Source: Lyophyllum atratum
Taxonomy: Eukaryota; Basidiomycota; Agaricomycetes; Agaricales; Lyophyllaceae
Assembly: GCA_014905825.1 (NCBI GenBank)
Contig: JACGCN010000036.1
Coordinates: forward strand, 124,001-188,000
Direction: 5' to 3'
DNA length: 64,000 nucleotides
The notes beneath the pieces are model-generated. The model worked only from the letters and a program-made list of their open reading frames with translations, searched no databases and was not told where the DNA came from. This document shows, piece after piece, positions 21,277-32,037 of this stretch (position 1 is the first letter of the stretch; each line of letters begins with the position of its first letter). Both the position numbers and the translations under genes were made by a program.

Positions 21277-23539
21277 CTACTCAACTCGTCGAACCCTCAT
21301 CGGCACCTTCGCACCGTCCTGTCCTGCGACTTTCGGTCGAGGTAGGATCGAGCGATGTCTCTCGATCTTCGTATCAGGACCGTCCAACAGCTCGAATCTA
21401 TAATTCCGTATAAGGACCGAAAGGGCCGCCTGCGACAGCGTAAGTCTGTCACAAAAGACGAGTATTGCGAAAAGACCACGAACCTTAAACTCCGCCAAAG
21501 CAAAGTTGCGTCCCAGGCATAATCTAGCTCCATCAGAGAAAGTGAGGATATGGCGATGGCCTTGTATTTGTTTGGCCGGGATATCTGCATCGTCAAGCCA
21601 ACGCTCAGGTTCGAAGTTTTTAGCGTTTGGTCCCCAGAAGGCTTCTGATCTGTTAATCGTACGAATGGGAACAACAACCACGGTCCCTTTCTTGATTGTG
21701 AGACTCGAAACGGTCTCGCCTGTACTTGTAACGACTGGCGTAGATAAGGGAATGATGTCGTCCTCAGTTGCCTAGGTTGAAAAAGGATCTAGGGTCAGTT
21801 TCAGGGAGGTGATCACTCGACGTACGATGCGCGACGTCTCGCCAACAGGGGGGTGGAGCCTGAGCACTTCGTGTACGACCGAATCGAGATATGGTAGTCC
21901 TGAAGCTAATTGTTCCCAAGTAGGATCGCTCGTCCCTGAAAACTGAGAAAGCTCCTCGCGAAGCTTTTCCTGTTTCTCGACTTTCCTCGCAAGTTCGATC
22001 AAAGCCCACTGACCTCCCAATCAGCCAAAGACAGCAGTAAGATTAGTGGAGCACCGCACGGTTAGGCTAACTGATGAAGAGATGCTTTGTCAGAGAAAGA
22101 ATATACATAGCAAGAGAGAGAGAGGTAGATGTACTTGACGTCGTTCGTATCCTGCGAGCAACAAAACATTCTATACACAAATTAGCATTGTCGGATCTCC
22201 GAGCTTGCTAATACACCGACCATCTAGAAGACGTTTACGTTTAGTATTATCAACTTCAAATATGGGTCAAAGGAACCTGAGCCGTAATTTCTTCCTGCGA
22301 CATCTGGAGTTGGGTGTCCGCGCTCTCTGCCTTGACTGTTCATCGCCCTTTAGAACAAACCTAAGTCGGTATTGTGGAGACATACTTAGGAGTCCAATGA
22401 CAGACTTCTCCTCCCCCTTTTCGCCAACCGAGCCTTGCTTTTCTTTCCTTGTCCGGTCAAGTAATTCGTCTGCGATCTCTCCCATCGTCGCGCGTAGCCT
22501 CGCCCATATCTTGTTATCGCCGATCGGCAGGCGTAATAAAAATGGAATAACCGGGCCTAACAAGAAAATGAAGTGGGATAAAGCACTGGTGCCAGGTTTC
22601 ATGGACTCAAATAGTTCGACGACGGCGGGGTGTTTTCCGTCCAAAGATCCAAAATCGTGTCCAAACCCAGCTATACCAATGGAGTCAAGGCTGGGGCATG
22701 TTGGTGTCGATAACGCCGCTTAGAGAGAGACCAACTCACGATATATGGTTCATCCTGGGTGAAAAATTGTCAGATTTTTATCGGTGCACTTGCTATCATC
22801 TATATGAAGTGGTACGGACCATTTCTGCACTTCGATCACGGCACCGGCACGAGTGCTCGTATCCAGAATCGCATCCCAGTTAGCTTTCATCTAAAAGGTC
22901 TAACATTACAGTACCAATGAGAATAGGTGAACGAGGACTTACCTTGTAAGACGAGTCATAGAAAACCGAAGTGAGTCTGCGGATAGCGGCATTGCTGAAC
23001 GCGGGAGACAGCGCCTTCCGTTGTCTACGTATAACGTCTTTAATGCTCGTTCGAGAAGCCATGAACTCATCCACACGAACCTGCGGTGGCTCTCACCCTC
23101 AGCCCACAAAACGCCACGTCCGAACTTTTATATTTTGTTACACCACGTATGATTGTATATCAGGTACAAGACTCACGAGATTTTCGATGAATATCCTTGC
23201 AAGCGGCGTCTGCACGTAACCAAATGTTTCCTTCGAATAGAAATGCGTCACGGCTTTCGGATCCATCAAAACGATTCGTGACGACCCTAATGCGAGGGGA
23301 ACAAGAAAGGCGGACCCGTACTCTTTGGACCATTGTTCTGAGAGAAGGGACGGGTCCTCCGCGTCCCCGATAAAACGGCTCAAGCCGAACAAGAAGCTTT
23401 CACTGGGTGGACCGCGGAGAGGAGTTGTTTGGGTGTCACGCCTCTTCGAGAGCCAGACTTTGACCAGCTTGGAGAAGAGCCAGATACCGAGAGAATAGAT
23501 AGCGATATCTGAGAACCCTAATTGTATGACAGGCGCCAT
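21277..23539 (-). CDS. Cytochrome P450 (P450-1), microsomal type, with an apparent frameshift in the I-helix
   Basis: Heme-thiolate monooxygenase. It starts MAPVIQLGFSDIAIYSLG with an N-terminal membrane anchor, then a proline-rich hinge (PLRGPPSES). The downstream exons read FGRGVLWAE, RRQRKALSPAFS, LDSIGIAGFGHDFGSL, QMSQEEITAQ and WALIELARK. ExxR is EVLR, the PERF-type motif is FEPERW, and the heme loop is FSDGARLCLG with the Cys ligand. The I-helix exon reads NVLLLAGYE and then needs a one-base shift to continue TTSISLTW; around 22140-22152 one base appears to be missing between GAA and CGACG. The two related P450s in this window encode AGYETTA without interruption. Either the allele is inactive or the base was lost in assembly. 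Other exons join cleanly. Substrate unknown; the NRPS-like reductase begins its 3' end 436 bp upstream. Confidence 0.88.
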
Positions 23540-23597
23540 TGTGCCAAGTGTCGTCCTATGTGGTTGGCAGGTCTTCAGTGTCGTGAGATTCGCGTGT

Positions 23598-23628
23598 CTT
23601 TATAGGGGCGAAGTTATAGGGGCGAAGT
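23598..23628 (-). promoter_or_regulatory. TATA box and duplicated CCCCT (STRE-like) motif before P450-1
   Basis: On the minus strand a 14-base unit ACTTCGCCCCTATA occurs twice in tandem (23601-23614 and 23615-23628), followed by TATAAAG (23598-23604) about 60 bp before the ATG. Each copy contains CCCCT, the stress-response element core bound by C2H2 proteins of the Msn2/4 type in yeast. Function here is inferred from the match only. Confidence 0.4.
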
Positions 23629-23975
23629 TGAAGTTGACTGTTGTGGCAGTCAGAGAGCTGCACATTCCCACGGTGACCTAGCTGATCACCTGCATAATGG
23701 CGAAATGGAATCCACAAGAGTCAAGACCAGACTATTCGTAGCAGCCAAGAACCTTTGCTATGCCGTCGAAGAAGTAGCTCCAGACGACCTTCATAATATC
23801 ACATTACAATCGGTACCTTACTATGACTACGCTAGAACTCGCCGGCAAACAGACAATTGTCCCAAGGGGCCAGGGCTGCCACAGCGATGCAGCCGAAGGG
23901 ATGAGAATAGGTAAAGCAGGACGGCCGCCGACAGATGTAAGCCCTTTATGTCAGCCTGGAGCTGAGCGTCTAAAT

Positions 23976-26900
23976 TCAAACCAAGAACTCGGCCTCGTGC
24001 CAGTACTTCACCCAGAGCTGAGCATCTTCACTTCCAATCTTACGTAGCTCGCTCATCATGTCGCTGGCGTGTAACATCTTATCTGTCGAAAACGTCGCCA
24101 ATCCACCAATTTCGACGCTTTCAACGTCGGAATTGACGGTTGTAACTTCTGCTTGATCAACTGCGCGGAAAAAGTCAAGGAGTTTGACTGCAGGCTGTAA
24201 TGATCCACGTGAGCACGCCTTCACCTGTAAAGGATCTATGTCGACGTACAATACTGTCCATTATTTCCGCTGTAGCAGTTTTAGCGTGGGTTTCGACCGC
24301 CAGGAACCAATCGGCGAAGGGAACGAGCTCCATATCCCGGCCTAGGACATGCTCAATTGCACTTCGAAGGCTCGTGACCAGTTCCTGCCATTCCACCGGT
24401 CGTGGATGCACAAGGTTCATAGCCGGTGGTAGGATCCCGTCGTCGACGGCAACATCAACAACAGCAGCCGCAGCGACATCCATAGGAAGCCACGACACGA
24501 CCTTGTGGACATTCAATACCAAAGTTCTGGACAAATTAACAAAACGTACCCCTTCCATCGTCGGGAGCTTCTTGAGCGTCACGCTCGACTTGACAAGAAT
24601 CGGCAGCCAGTCGGAAATAGCCCAAGCGCCCTTGGGACGGCCCCCGCTAACCTGACCGATCCTCAAAGACGTGACCTGCAGGCCGCTCTTTACCAGGATC
24701 TATAGCTCACTGGTTAAAAGGTATTCCCGGAGGACCCTGAACATAGACTGACCCTCTCGGCGACATACTTTCCCTCGCCGTACCCACCTCCGACCGCGAC
24801 GGATGCGTCCGTTATGACCTCCTCAGGGAACGGACCGCGCGATTTGTCCCATGACTGGGCAGAGGCGACCGACGAAGTGAACACGAACCGTGCAGTCGAT
24901 GCATGGGGTCCAGATTTCACAAGATCGATAAGATGCCGTGTGCCACGGATGTTCAGTTCAAATGATGACAGCGACAGATTGAAGTCCAATTTCCATGCGT
25001 TATGGATAACTACATTGACTGACCGACAGAGCTTGATATCCAAGATCGGATTAAACCAAAATGAACTTCATTTTGAACAAGTGACTCCTTACCTGACTGT
25101 AGGCCCCGCGATCAAGGCCCAAGTCCGGCTGTGTTGTATCGCCGGAGATAAATTCTAATTTCTCGCTGTCGAGCAGATCGGGATTAAGACCTTTATCGTG
25201 GAACCGTTCCAAATGCCGCTCCTGGATAGTCAGACCATCCTTGCTGGCTCGGTTGAATGCGTAAACCTTCTCGATTCGGTCGTCTTGCAGCAGCGCTGCG
25301 AGTATCTGCGAACCAAGGTTCCCAGTTGAACCCGTGAGAAGGACAATGGCGGGCGACGTTCGAGGAGACCAGGCTGTCTCGTGGCAGCTTTCGAAACCTG
25401 CTGTATACTTCGCAATAAGCTCTTCAATTAGAGCCGTTCCGCGGGAGGCACCGTCACGTTGAATGTCCCCAGGAGATGCGTAAAGCGAGGCGATGTGAGC
25501 AGCAAGCTCTGTGATCACGGGATAGGAATAGACCATATTCTGATTCAGGTCGCGGGCGGCCTTTTGAACGGTTGCATCTCCCGACGATCGAAGAGCCCCG
25601 ATGATGCGAAGGCGCAGGAACGTCGCGCTCAAACTGTAGAGGAATTGTCAGTAGCCAGAGATAGGTCACAAAAAGAAATCACCTGTCGAATCCTTGCTCA
25701 AACAAGTCAACCGATGTTGCAATGTCACCGCCAGAAGTTAGATCAACGGCTTGCTCAACGATCCAGGTTTCGATGTCTTTAGGAGACCAAGATGTTGGAG
25801 GACTAACATCCTCACTTCCTTTTATGCTCGATTCTAGAGTCTCATATCTGTGAAAGGATGACCGTTGATCTTTAGCCATCATTAGAGTACCTAGCAAACG
25901 ACTTACAACGCTGTAATCTCTCCACCGTAGATATTCAATGCAGCCTTTCGCATCACAGTCCCCTTGCCAGCACGAGGAAGCGGCTTATCCTTTGTGGCGA
26001 CTAATATCGTTTCCTTGAATATCCTGCTGAATGTGGGGCCTGCTTTGTTAGCTTCCTCGACGACGTGCCTTTAAAAATATACATAGCTTGGTCAATATTC
26101 GCAAGGAGGATAGATTCTTGGGTCGACCTACCAGAGTTTGTTACGCAGCGCCGCAAGCTGGACATGGTCGTCCACGTCGATTTCATTTCCGGGCGTTAGC
26201 TCGATTAGAATACCAGTTTGGTCACGTTCCCGTCCGAACATTATTGCTCCCCGAACGCTACATTAGCATGAGAAAGGTCAGATTTCAGCATGGAAAAGAG
26301 GCGGTTGACTCACAGCGGATGGCTCATGATAACATCCTCCATAGGACCGGGAACAGTCTTCTCACCGGAGGAGTGAACGATGACATCGTCTACTCTACCT
26401 ACACTGCCGAGGACGAAGGGCGTCAAGGAGTAAAACCGAAGTGAACATCAATTTGTGTCTTACATCTTCCACAAATGCTTCTTGGTTGGATGACTTGCCC
26501 ATATGTCTGAAGTCGAGTACCCATCAGCATCTGGCAAGTTATTTACCATCGGCTGATGCTTCTCCGAAGCCTAAAAGTCACGATAATGTCAGAAATCATG
26601 CGTAGATGTTCAACCTGAGCAACTGAACTTACCAAGAATTGACATTCGAAGGTTCCATCCCCTTGGGGAACCCACCTCACATTTACGCGCTCACTGAACT
26701 CCATATAGTCCCACTCTTTCTCGTCCCCCTTCCGCGTCATCATGCGCGTCGGACCGCCGAACTCTGTTCCACCATATACAGAATGCAGCGATACACCTGC
26801 ATTGACCAGAGAATCACCCAGCTTAGGCGCCAAGGAACCTCCAGAGTACCCCTTATAAACTATCAGATATCACAAATCAAAGAGACAGGAAAGGTACGTT

Positions 26901-27994
26901 ACGATGTATTCGAGGGACTTCAAAAATGCCACAGCCTCAGCTGAGTTGGACCAAATCTGGAGAAGAGTTGGAATGATGACCATCGAATTTGACCCGGTGA
27001 GCTTCGTGTGCTCGAGGATATTCTCAGGGGAGGGAGTGATCGGTGACAGCTCTGGTGAAGTGGCGGTAGGAGGATAGACCGAGATAGGTACAATCCCATA
27101 CACTGGGCTGAGAAGCTGCATATAGACACCGAGCGTATGGAACGCAGGCAGCGCCATACATCCCATAATCAGCCGGGTGGGATGGTCTCTGAAGTCAGAA
27201 ACCCCCGCTGGAAGCGTGGTCAGCTTAGCTTAGCGTCAAATAACAGCGTAATCTATACGTACGGAGTAGAGCCCAGTTGATCAGTGCCAGATGAGTCTGT
27301 GGAATGGCCTTCGGGAGTCCTGTACTTCCAGACGAGTGTAAATAGACACAGACATCGTCTTTGGATGGACGTTGAGTAGGCGCTGGGTAGCGCTGGAACG
27401 GATGTTCGGCTACTTCATGAGCCAGGTGGGGGTACGCTGTCGCAAAAGATGGAATTTCCTCTATCTTGAGTTGTTCGGAGAGGGGAGTGTTTGCAATGTG
27501 TGACTTTATGCCGTCAATAAGCGGCTTTAATGTGATGTTGGTGGTAATCAAGCGGCGACAGGATGTTTTCTCAAGTAGATTGACCACTGCTGCGGGCGAA
27601 TTGCGGGGAGAAATCGGGAATGGCTATATCAAAGGTTTCAGACGGGCTCGATGGTCTGTAGTAGCGATAAAGTACACACCACAAAACCGGCAACGATCAG
27701 GCCCACAGTAATTGCCTGATATAGGATCGTGTCGGCAAGAGCGATGAATGCGACGACCTGCCCATCGACACCTACACGGTTCGGACGTAAGATATGAGCA
27801 ATCCGGTGAGCTGCTCGTCCAAACTCGAGATGTGTGACGACGCCGACTCCTTTGGGCGCCTGAGGATCGGCGCAGATGAAAAATGGCTGTTCTGCATTGT
27901 TATCCAAGTTGAAATCGATAGCATCGCGTATGAACAGGTTCTCGTCGATGAGAGGCAGCACAGGCGGGGGTGTAGACGTCAAACTTGGAGACAT
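23976..27994 (-). CDS. NRPS-like carboxylic acid reductase (adenylation - thiolation - thioester reductase)
   Basis: Single-module enzyme that adenylates a carboxylic acid, loads it on a phosphopantetheine arm and releases it as aldehyde or alcohol with NAD(P)H, as in alpha-aminoadipate reductase and fungal aryl-acid reductases. Start at 27994 (MSPSLTSTPPP). Adenylation motifs in order: SSGSTGLPKAIPQTH (A3), YSGGSLAP, SVYGGTEFG (A5), VGRVDDVIVHSSGEK (A7/A8) and LPRAGKGTVMRKA with the A10 Lys. The carrier site is LFEQGFDSLSATFLR; its Ser codon is split by an intron near 25680, which restores DSL. The reductase domain shows LLTGSTGNLGSQIL (NADPH loop), FTSSVASAQSW and YGEGKYVAER, the Tyr-x3-Lys pair, and ends WHEAEFLV at 23976. 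No condensation or thioesterase domain. About ten short introns; all motif exons stay open. It is not the single lysine-pathway gene by position or motif detail; I leave the substrate open. Confidence 0.93.
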
Positions 27995-28036
27995 CTTCGA
28001 GAAGAAGACTGCTAACCACACGCCATCACTGCGACA

Positions 28037-28045
28037 TTTTATAAT
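28037..28045 (-). promoter_or_regulatory. TATA box of the NRPS-like gene
   Basis: ATTATAAAA on the minus strand, 43 bp before the start codon at 27994. Match to a TATA box only; no other operator recognised. Confidence 0.4.
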
Positions 28046-29216
28046 CAGTCAAAGACTGAGGTCGATCAATCGTAGACCGACCGTTGAGCTCGGCATTGGA
28101 CGAGTGGTGATGACAAGCTGGCCAAAAACGTGTGGCTAAGGTCTGCCGAAGCGGATCATCGTCACTATGGCCCGGGCCGCTAGTTAGCCGGCTACCTTCT
28201 CAAACTTCGACGTCGGCCTCGTGTATCAAGCTGGTGAGCCTGCCTAAAAACATAATCCCTCGCTTATAGCAGGGGATGATTTCGATGTAAATCCTTCCTT
28301 TCCAGACCCACAAGGTAGTAGTACTAGTAGTAGGCTGAGTATGTTACCGGCGTGGTCCAATTTCTCAACCGAGTTTCCCGTTATACTGAGTACCGTGGAC
28401 GGTTTTGGCATGAGACTATACTGAGTACAGGCAAATTAACTATAGTGAAACGGCATCTGTTGTTATGGACAATAAGTTTGGATGAGCTCGGATCCGGACG
28501 CGCACTGATGGGATAGATCAACTCCTAAATTCCTGAATGGAACAGTATGCAGGGCTAGATATCTGACCGTCCAAAAGTATCTTGATGACGGTGTACTACA
28601 GTAGAGTCCCGAGAGAACGACATAGAAAGGCTACCACAAGATATCTCCTAGGCCTTGGAAGTGCAGCTGCACGGAGTGCAAGGTACCTGACGATCAACCG
28701 AGTAAACGTCATAGTGGGTGACGGCTGTGTCGCTTTGGTATCGCTCTGTATCGACGGTTATCCGATTATCGCGTAAATATAGGACGTAAGCGACAAAGTC
28801 GTCGGAAGAATTCGAGATCATGACAGCTACCGTCAGGAAACCTCAGGAAACCCGCTCACTCGCCCTGCGACATCAGTTTGGAGGATTGAGGACGGCCATC
28901 TACCACATGTGATTCGGTATTCTTCACAGATATGCCGTTATCGGAAGATGTTCCTATTGTCGCAAATACAGCGGAGCGGTCGATGATGTTGCAAACAGAT
29001 GGATTCAACGCTTGGACTCAGAGATGAAAGAGGCGGTCCCGAACACAGGCCGCTTGGATCACTATTAGGTGGATTCAAGGCTGAGCGTCCAGGTGTTGGA
29101 CTTGAAGATGTAAGCGATGACTTCGGTCCGTTCAGGGAGAAAGTTTCGACGCGTCCAAAGACAAACACCCGTTCCGGACTGGCTAATACATCGCTTCGGG
29201 GTAGTACACATGTCAA
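28046..29216. other. Gene-free interval between NRPS-like and MYND genes
   Basis: About 1.2 kb without a gene I can support. The half next to 28046 is presumably the upstream region of the NRPS-like gene. The half next to 29216 is 3' flank of the MYND gene. Confidence 0.4.
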
Positions 29217-31280
29217 TTAGTCAAGTTCCTCGAGTCCAGTGCCAGCGCTGCTCTGTGACGCCGACTTCGCTGTTGAGGGCTGCGTCGTCTTCCTCTTATT
29301 CTTGCTGGTTTGGGCCGGCGGTGGCACTGGCTGCTTGCCAGGTTTCCTGATCCCGACCTGATCGAGCATCGCCATCCACCCACACGCAATAAGATGATCC
29401 TTCGCGTCCCTAAACAGAATCTGAGCCAACGGTCCCTGCGCAGCAGAAAATGCGAAAACACCGACTTTGTCTTACACGTCTCGCTGCAATACTTCACCGC
29501 CTCGCACATGCACAGGATCTCCCCGGGTTTCTCGCATCCTCTCTTCCCGCATTGCGACTCAACGATACAGAGGTTCTGCAGCGATCCAAAAACCTGCCAA
29601 GCACTGTGATTCCACATGCTGTCGTCTGGTGCAGGAATTCTGCCGGGTATGGGGCCTGAGGGGGGTCCGACTACCTGCTGCTGTTCGGCGTCATACCTGA
29701 TAAGGCGACCAAAAATTCGCCATCGTGGGAACTGCGTTTGGTAAAGGCGGAGAAGGGATGGGGAGCCGTTCGAGACGATGGGTTCAAGAACGCCCGCTAA
29801 TCGAGACAATTGCACTGAGGACGTTCTTTAGCACGGGTAGATTACATAGTAGGGGGGTGACGAACTGGTCATGCCTGGGATTCCCACCAACAACTCAATG
29901 GTCTCTTCCAGCGCGCCAAAAAGGTTCTCGTTACCCCAAATCCGAGCAAGCGACTCGCATTCCCTGGGATTATCGAAAGACGCCTTGTGCAAGATATTAG
30001 TCGACGCCCCTACAATGTTCCTCATAACGTGCAACCGGGTCGCCTTCTCATATCCCGGATCCACCGGCCCCATGGGCCCATCGTCCTTCGCAGGAGTTGC
30101 CGACTTCTTCAGCAGCCTGAACATCGCGTTCCAGAAAGGCGTCGACGTCAAGACCGCATTCACGAGTTCAGGCTCTGCTCTGTCCGTTTGCGCCGCTTTG
30201 GTGATGTGCAAGACGAAGTCGGTCTCGATTTCAGCCGGGCGTCCAGTTATGCGGACTAGGTGGTCGGCGAATGCCGTCATGAGTGCTTTAGACTGTTTCG
30301 CCTTCGATGCCAACCCCGTCGGCCCGACACCGACAAAGATTTTCGAGAGAAGTCGAGAGGTAGCGGATTCTAAGCCATTGCTGGCAACATAGGCGACATG
30401 GCGAGGATGTTCTGGTTTGATCAGCATGCCAAGTAGAGTACCCGTAAGCAGGATATCTGGGCCATTGAGGGCGTGCTTCCAGTGCCTGGCAACGATTTGG
30501 ACCGTCAGATCAGAGGGCTCATAGAAGACTCTAGAAGGGTTGCGTCAGGTTGGACGGCGACTGCGAATAGAGACGAACCACTCACGATACGAAAGCAGGG
30601 TCCGTTATGACGATCTTCATGACCATTTGGGCAACGACCATGCGCTCTGCGATGTGCGATTCTTCAGGTCGCAGCGTGTTCTCAGGTTCGTTCCAAATCT
30701 GTCGATAGAAAGCTCAGGACGACGTCAATAATCAATTCCGGAGACGAATACGAACTCGGTCCATCATATCTGCCCAATTCTTTCGGAGCGCAGCGATGAT
30801 TCTCTTGTCCGTCTTGGTAGGCGGATACTGGAAACGGCAGCTCGCGTTACACAACACCTCAAGCGCGAGAAAATACGGCGACTGCATCTGTACTTCCCGG
30901 TCAAACCCTGCATCCCTTAATCAAAGACCCACCCGACTCACCTCCTTCTTAACCTTGTCCAAAAGCTCCCGAGGCATATTCGGCAGGAACTTTATAGCAA
31001 TCACCATCTCCAACACACTCTTACACAACGCCTCCGCTATCCCCGCATCCACAAGGCCCACCCACACTCTGTTCTCCACTCCATCCTTACTCTCCCTCGA
31101 CAACTCCTTCAGCACCTGCATCGCGGGGTAGATGTCCGCTTGGGTATCGCCTTCCCTGGTCGGCCGTCCTGCTTGGAGCCCCAGAGTGCGGATAACGCGA
31201 TCCGGATTGGATGATGCGATTTTTCGCCATTCGATGACCTGCTCGGGCGAGTGGGTGATGATTTGCGCGTAATCTGTCAT
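29217..31280 (-). CDS. Protein with C-terminal MYND-like zinc finger
   Basis: Start MTDYAQIITHSPEQVIEW at 31280, then a helical repeat-like body (MQVLKELSRESKDG, EALCKSVLEMVIAIKFLPNMP, LVRITGRPAEIETDFVLHI, WGNENLFGALEETIELLVGIPG) that resembles the armadillo-like region of large Agaricomycete MYND proteins. Near 29560-29470 the finger reads CGKRGC, LCMCEAVKYCSETCK, that is CxxxxC..CxC...YC-x3-C. The final H/C ligands should follow; AKDHLIACGW in the last exon can supply them, but the intron between the two does not join in frame with the best donor, so either a non-canonical splice or a small indel is present. The tail is Lys/Ser/Gln-rich and ends GLEELD at 29217. Role unknown; MYND fingers are protein-interaction modules. 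At least five introns. Confidence 0.75.
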
Positions 31281-32037
31281 ATGGGGCGCCCGGTGCTCTG
31301 CGGTGAATTGCCGGTCAGATCTTGTATGACCTTATCAGTCAGATGTTTTGACAGCTAGACGTTGCGAAGCAAGCTCACCAGATTCTCGCGTTTACGGTTC
31401 TAGGTGGTGGTGGTGGTGATAGTCCACTGAGGGCAGTCCACAATTTGTTGTCCTGGGCTCGATCGCATGATCGAGCCACGTGGAGTTATCCACGTTGAAA
31501 TTCCGCTGGACCCAATTGCTTTACCACTCCTTCACGTTCACTCACCCACTCATCTGACGCGAAGTACAGCGAATTCAAGGATGGCGGAGTTGTATGGAAG
31601 ATGTATGTATGATGGTATGATGGACTGATGCTCTCACTAAGTAGATTAGTCGTGAATCGTGATGTGGTTTATTATAGCTCCGACACAGACTTTTCCGAGT
31701 CTTTTGCATGATCACCGCTGCCAGTACTAGCACTGTGACGAGTGGTCTTCCTCGCTACGCCCCAAAACTTGCACCATCATCGAAACCGATTAAATATTAC
31801 TTTTCATAACCTATCACTACGACACGACACGACATTACAATACCCCCCCCTCCCCCACCAATACTTATGCTACAAAACGATCCCCTCACTACTCGTACTA
31901 AAACAATATGTGACACGCAATGCAAAGTGCATGATAAGAGTCAAAGTTCCATGATGTTCCAAACCCAATCTAACCCTCTCCCTCCCCCTCCCTCCCCCTC
32001 TCATCTTACGACGCAAGGGAAGGAAACAACTACTCCT
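31281..32037. other. Interval between MYND and SAMHD1-type genes
   Basis: Upstream region of the MYND gene (31281 to about 31700) and 3' flank of the SAMHD1-type gene. It holds a (GGT)n microsatellite at 31404-31418 and C-rich runs near 31843-31857 and 31978-32000. No gene seen. Confidence 0.4.

Noticed and set aside
23976..27994. Calling the A-T-R enzyme the lysine-pathway Lys2 gene.
   Set aside because: Architecture is shared, but its clustering with a P450 and divergence in motif detail do not allow that; a phylogeny would decide.
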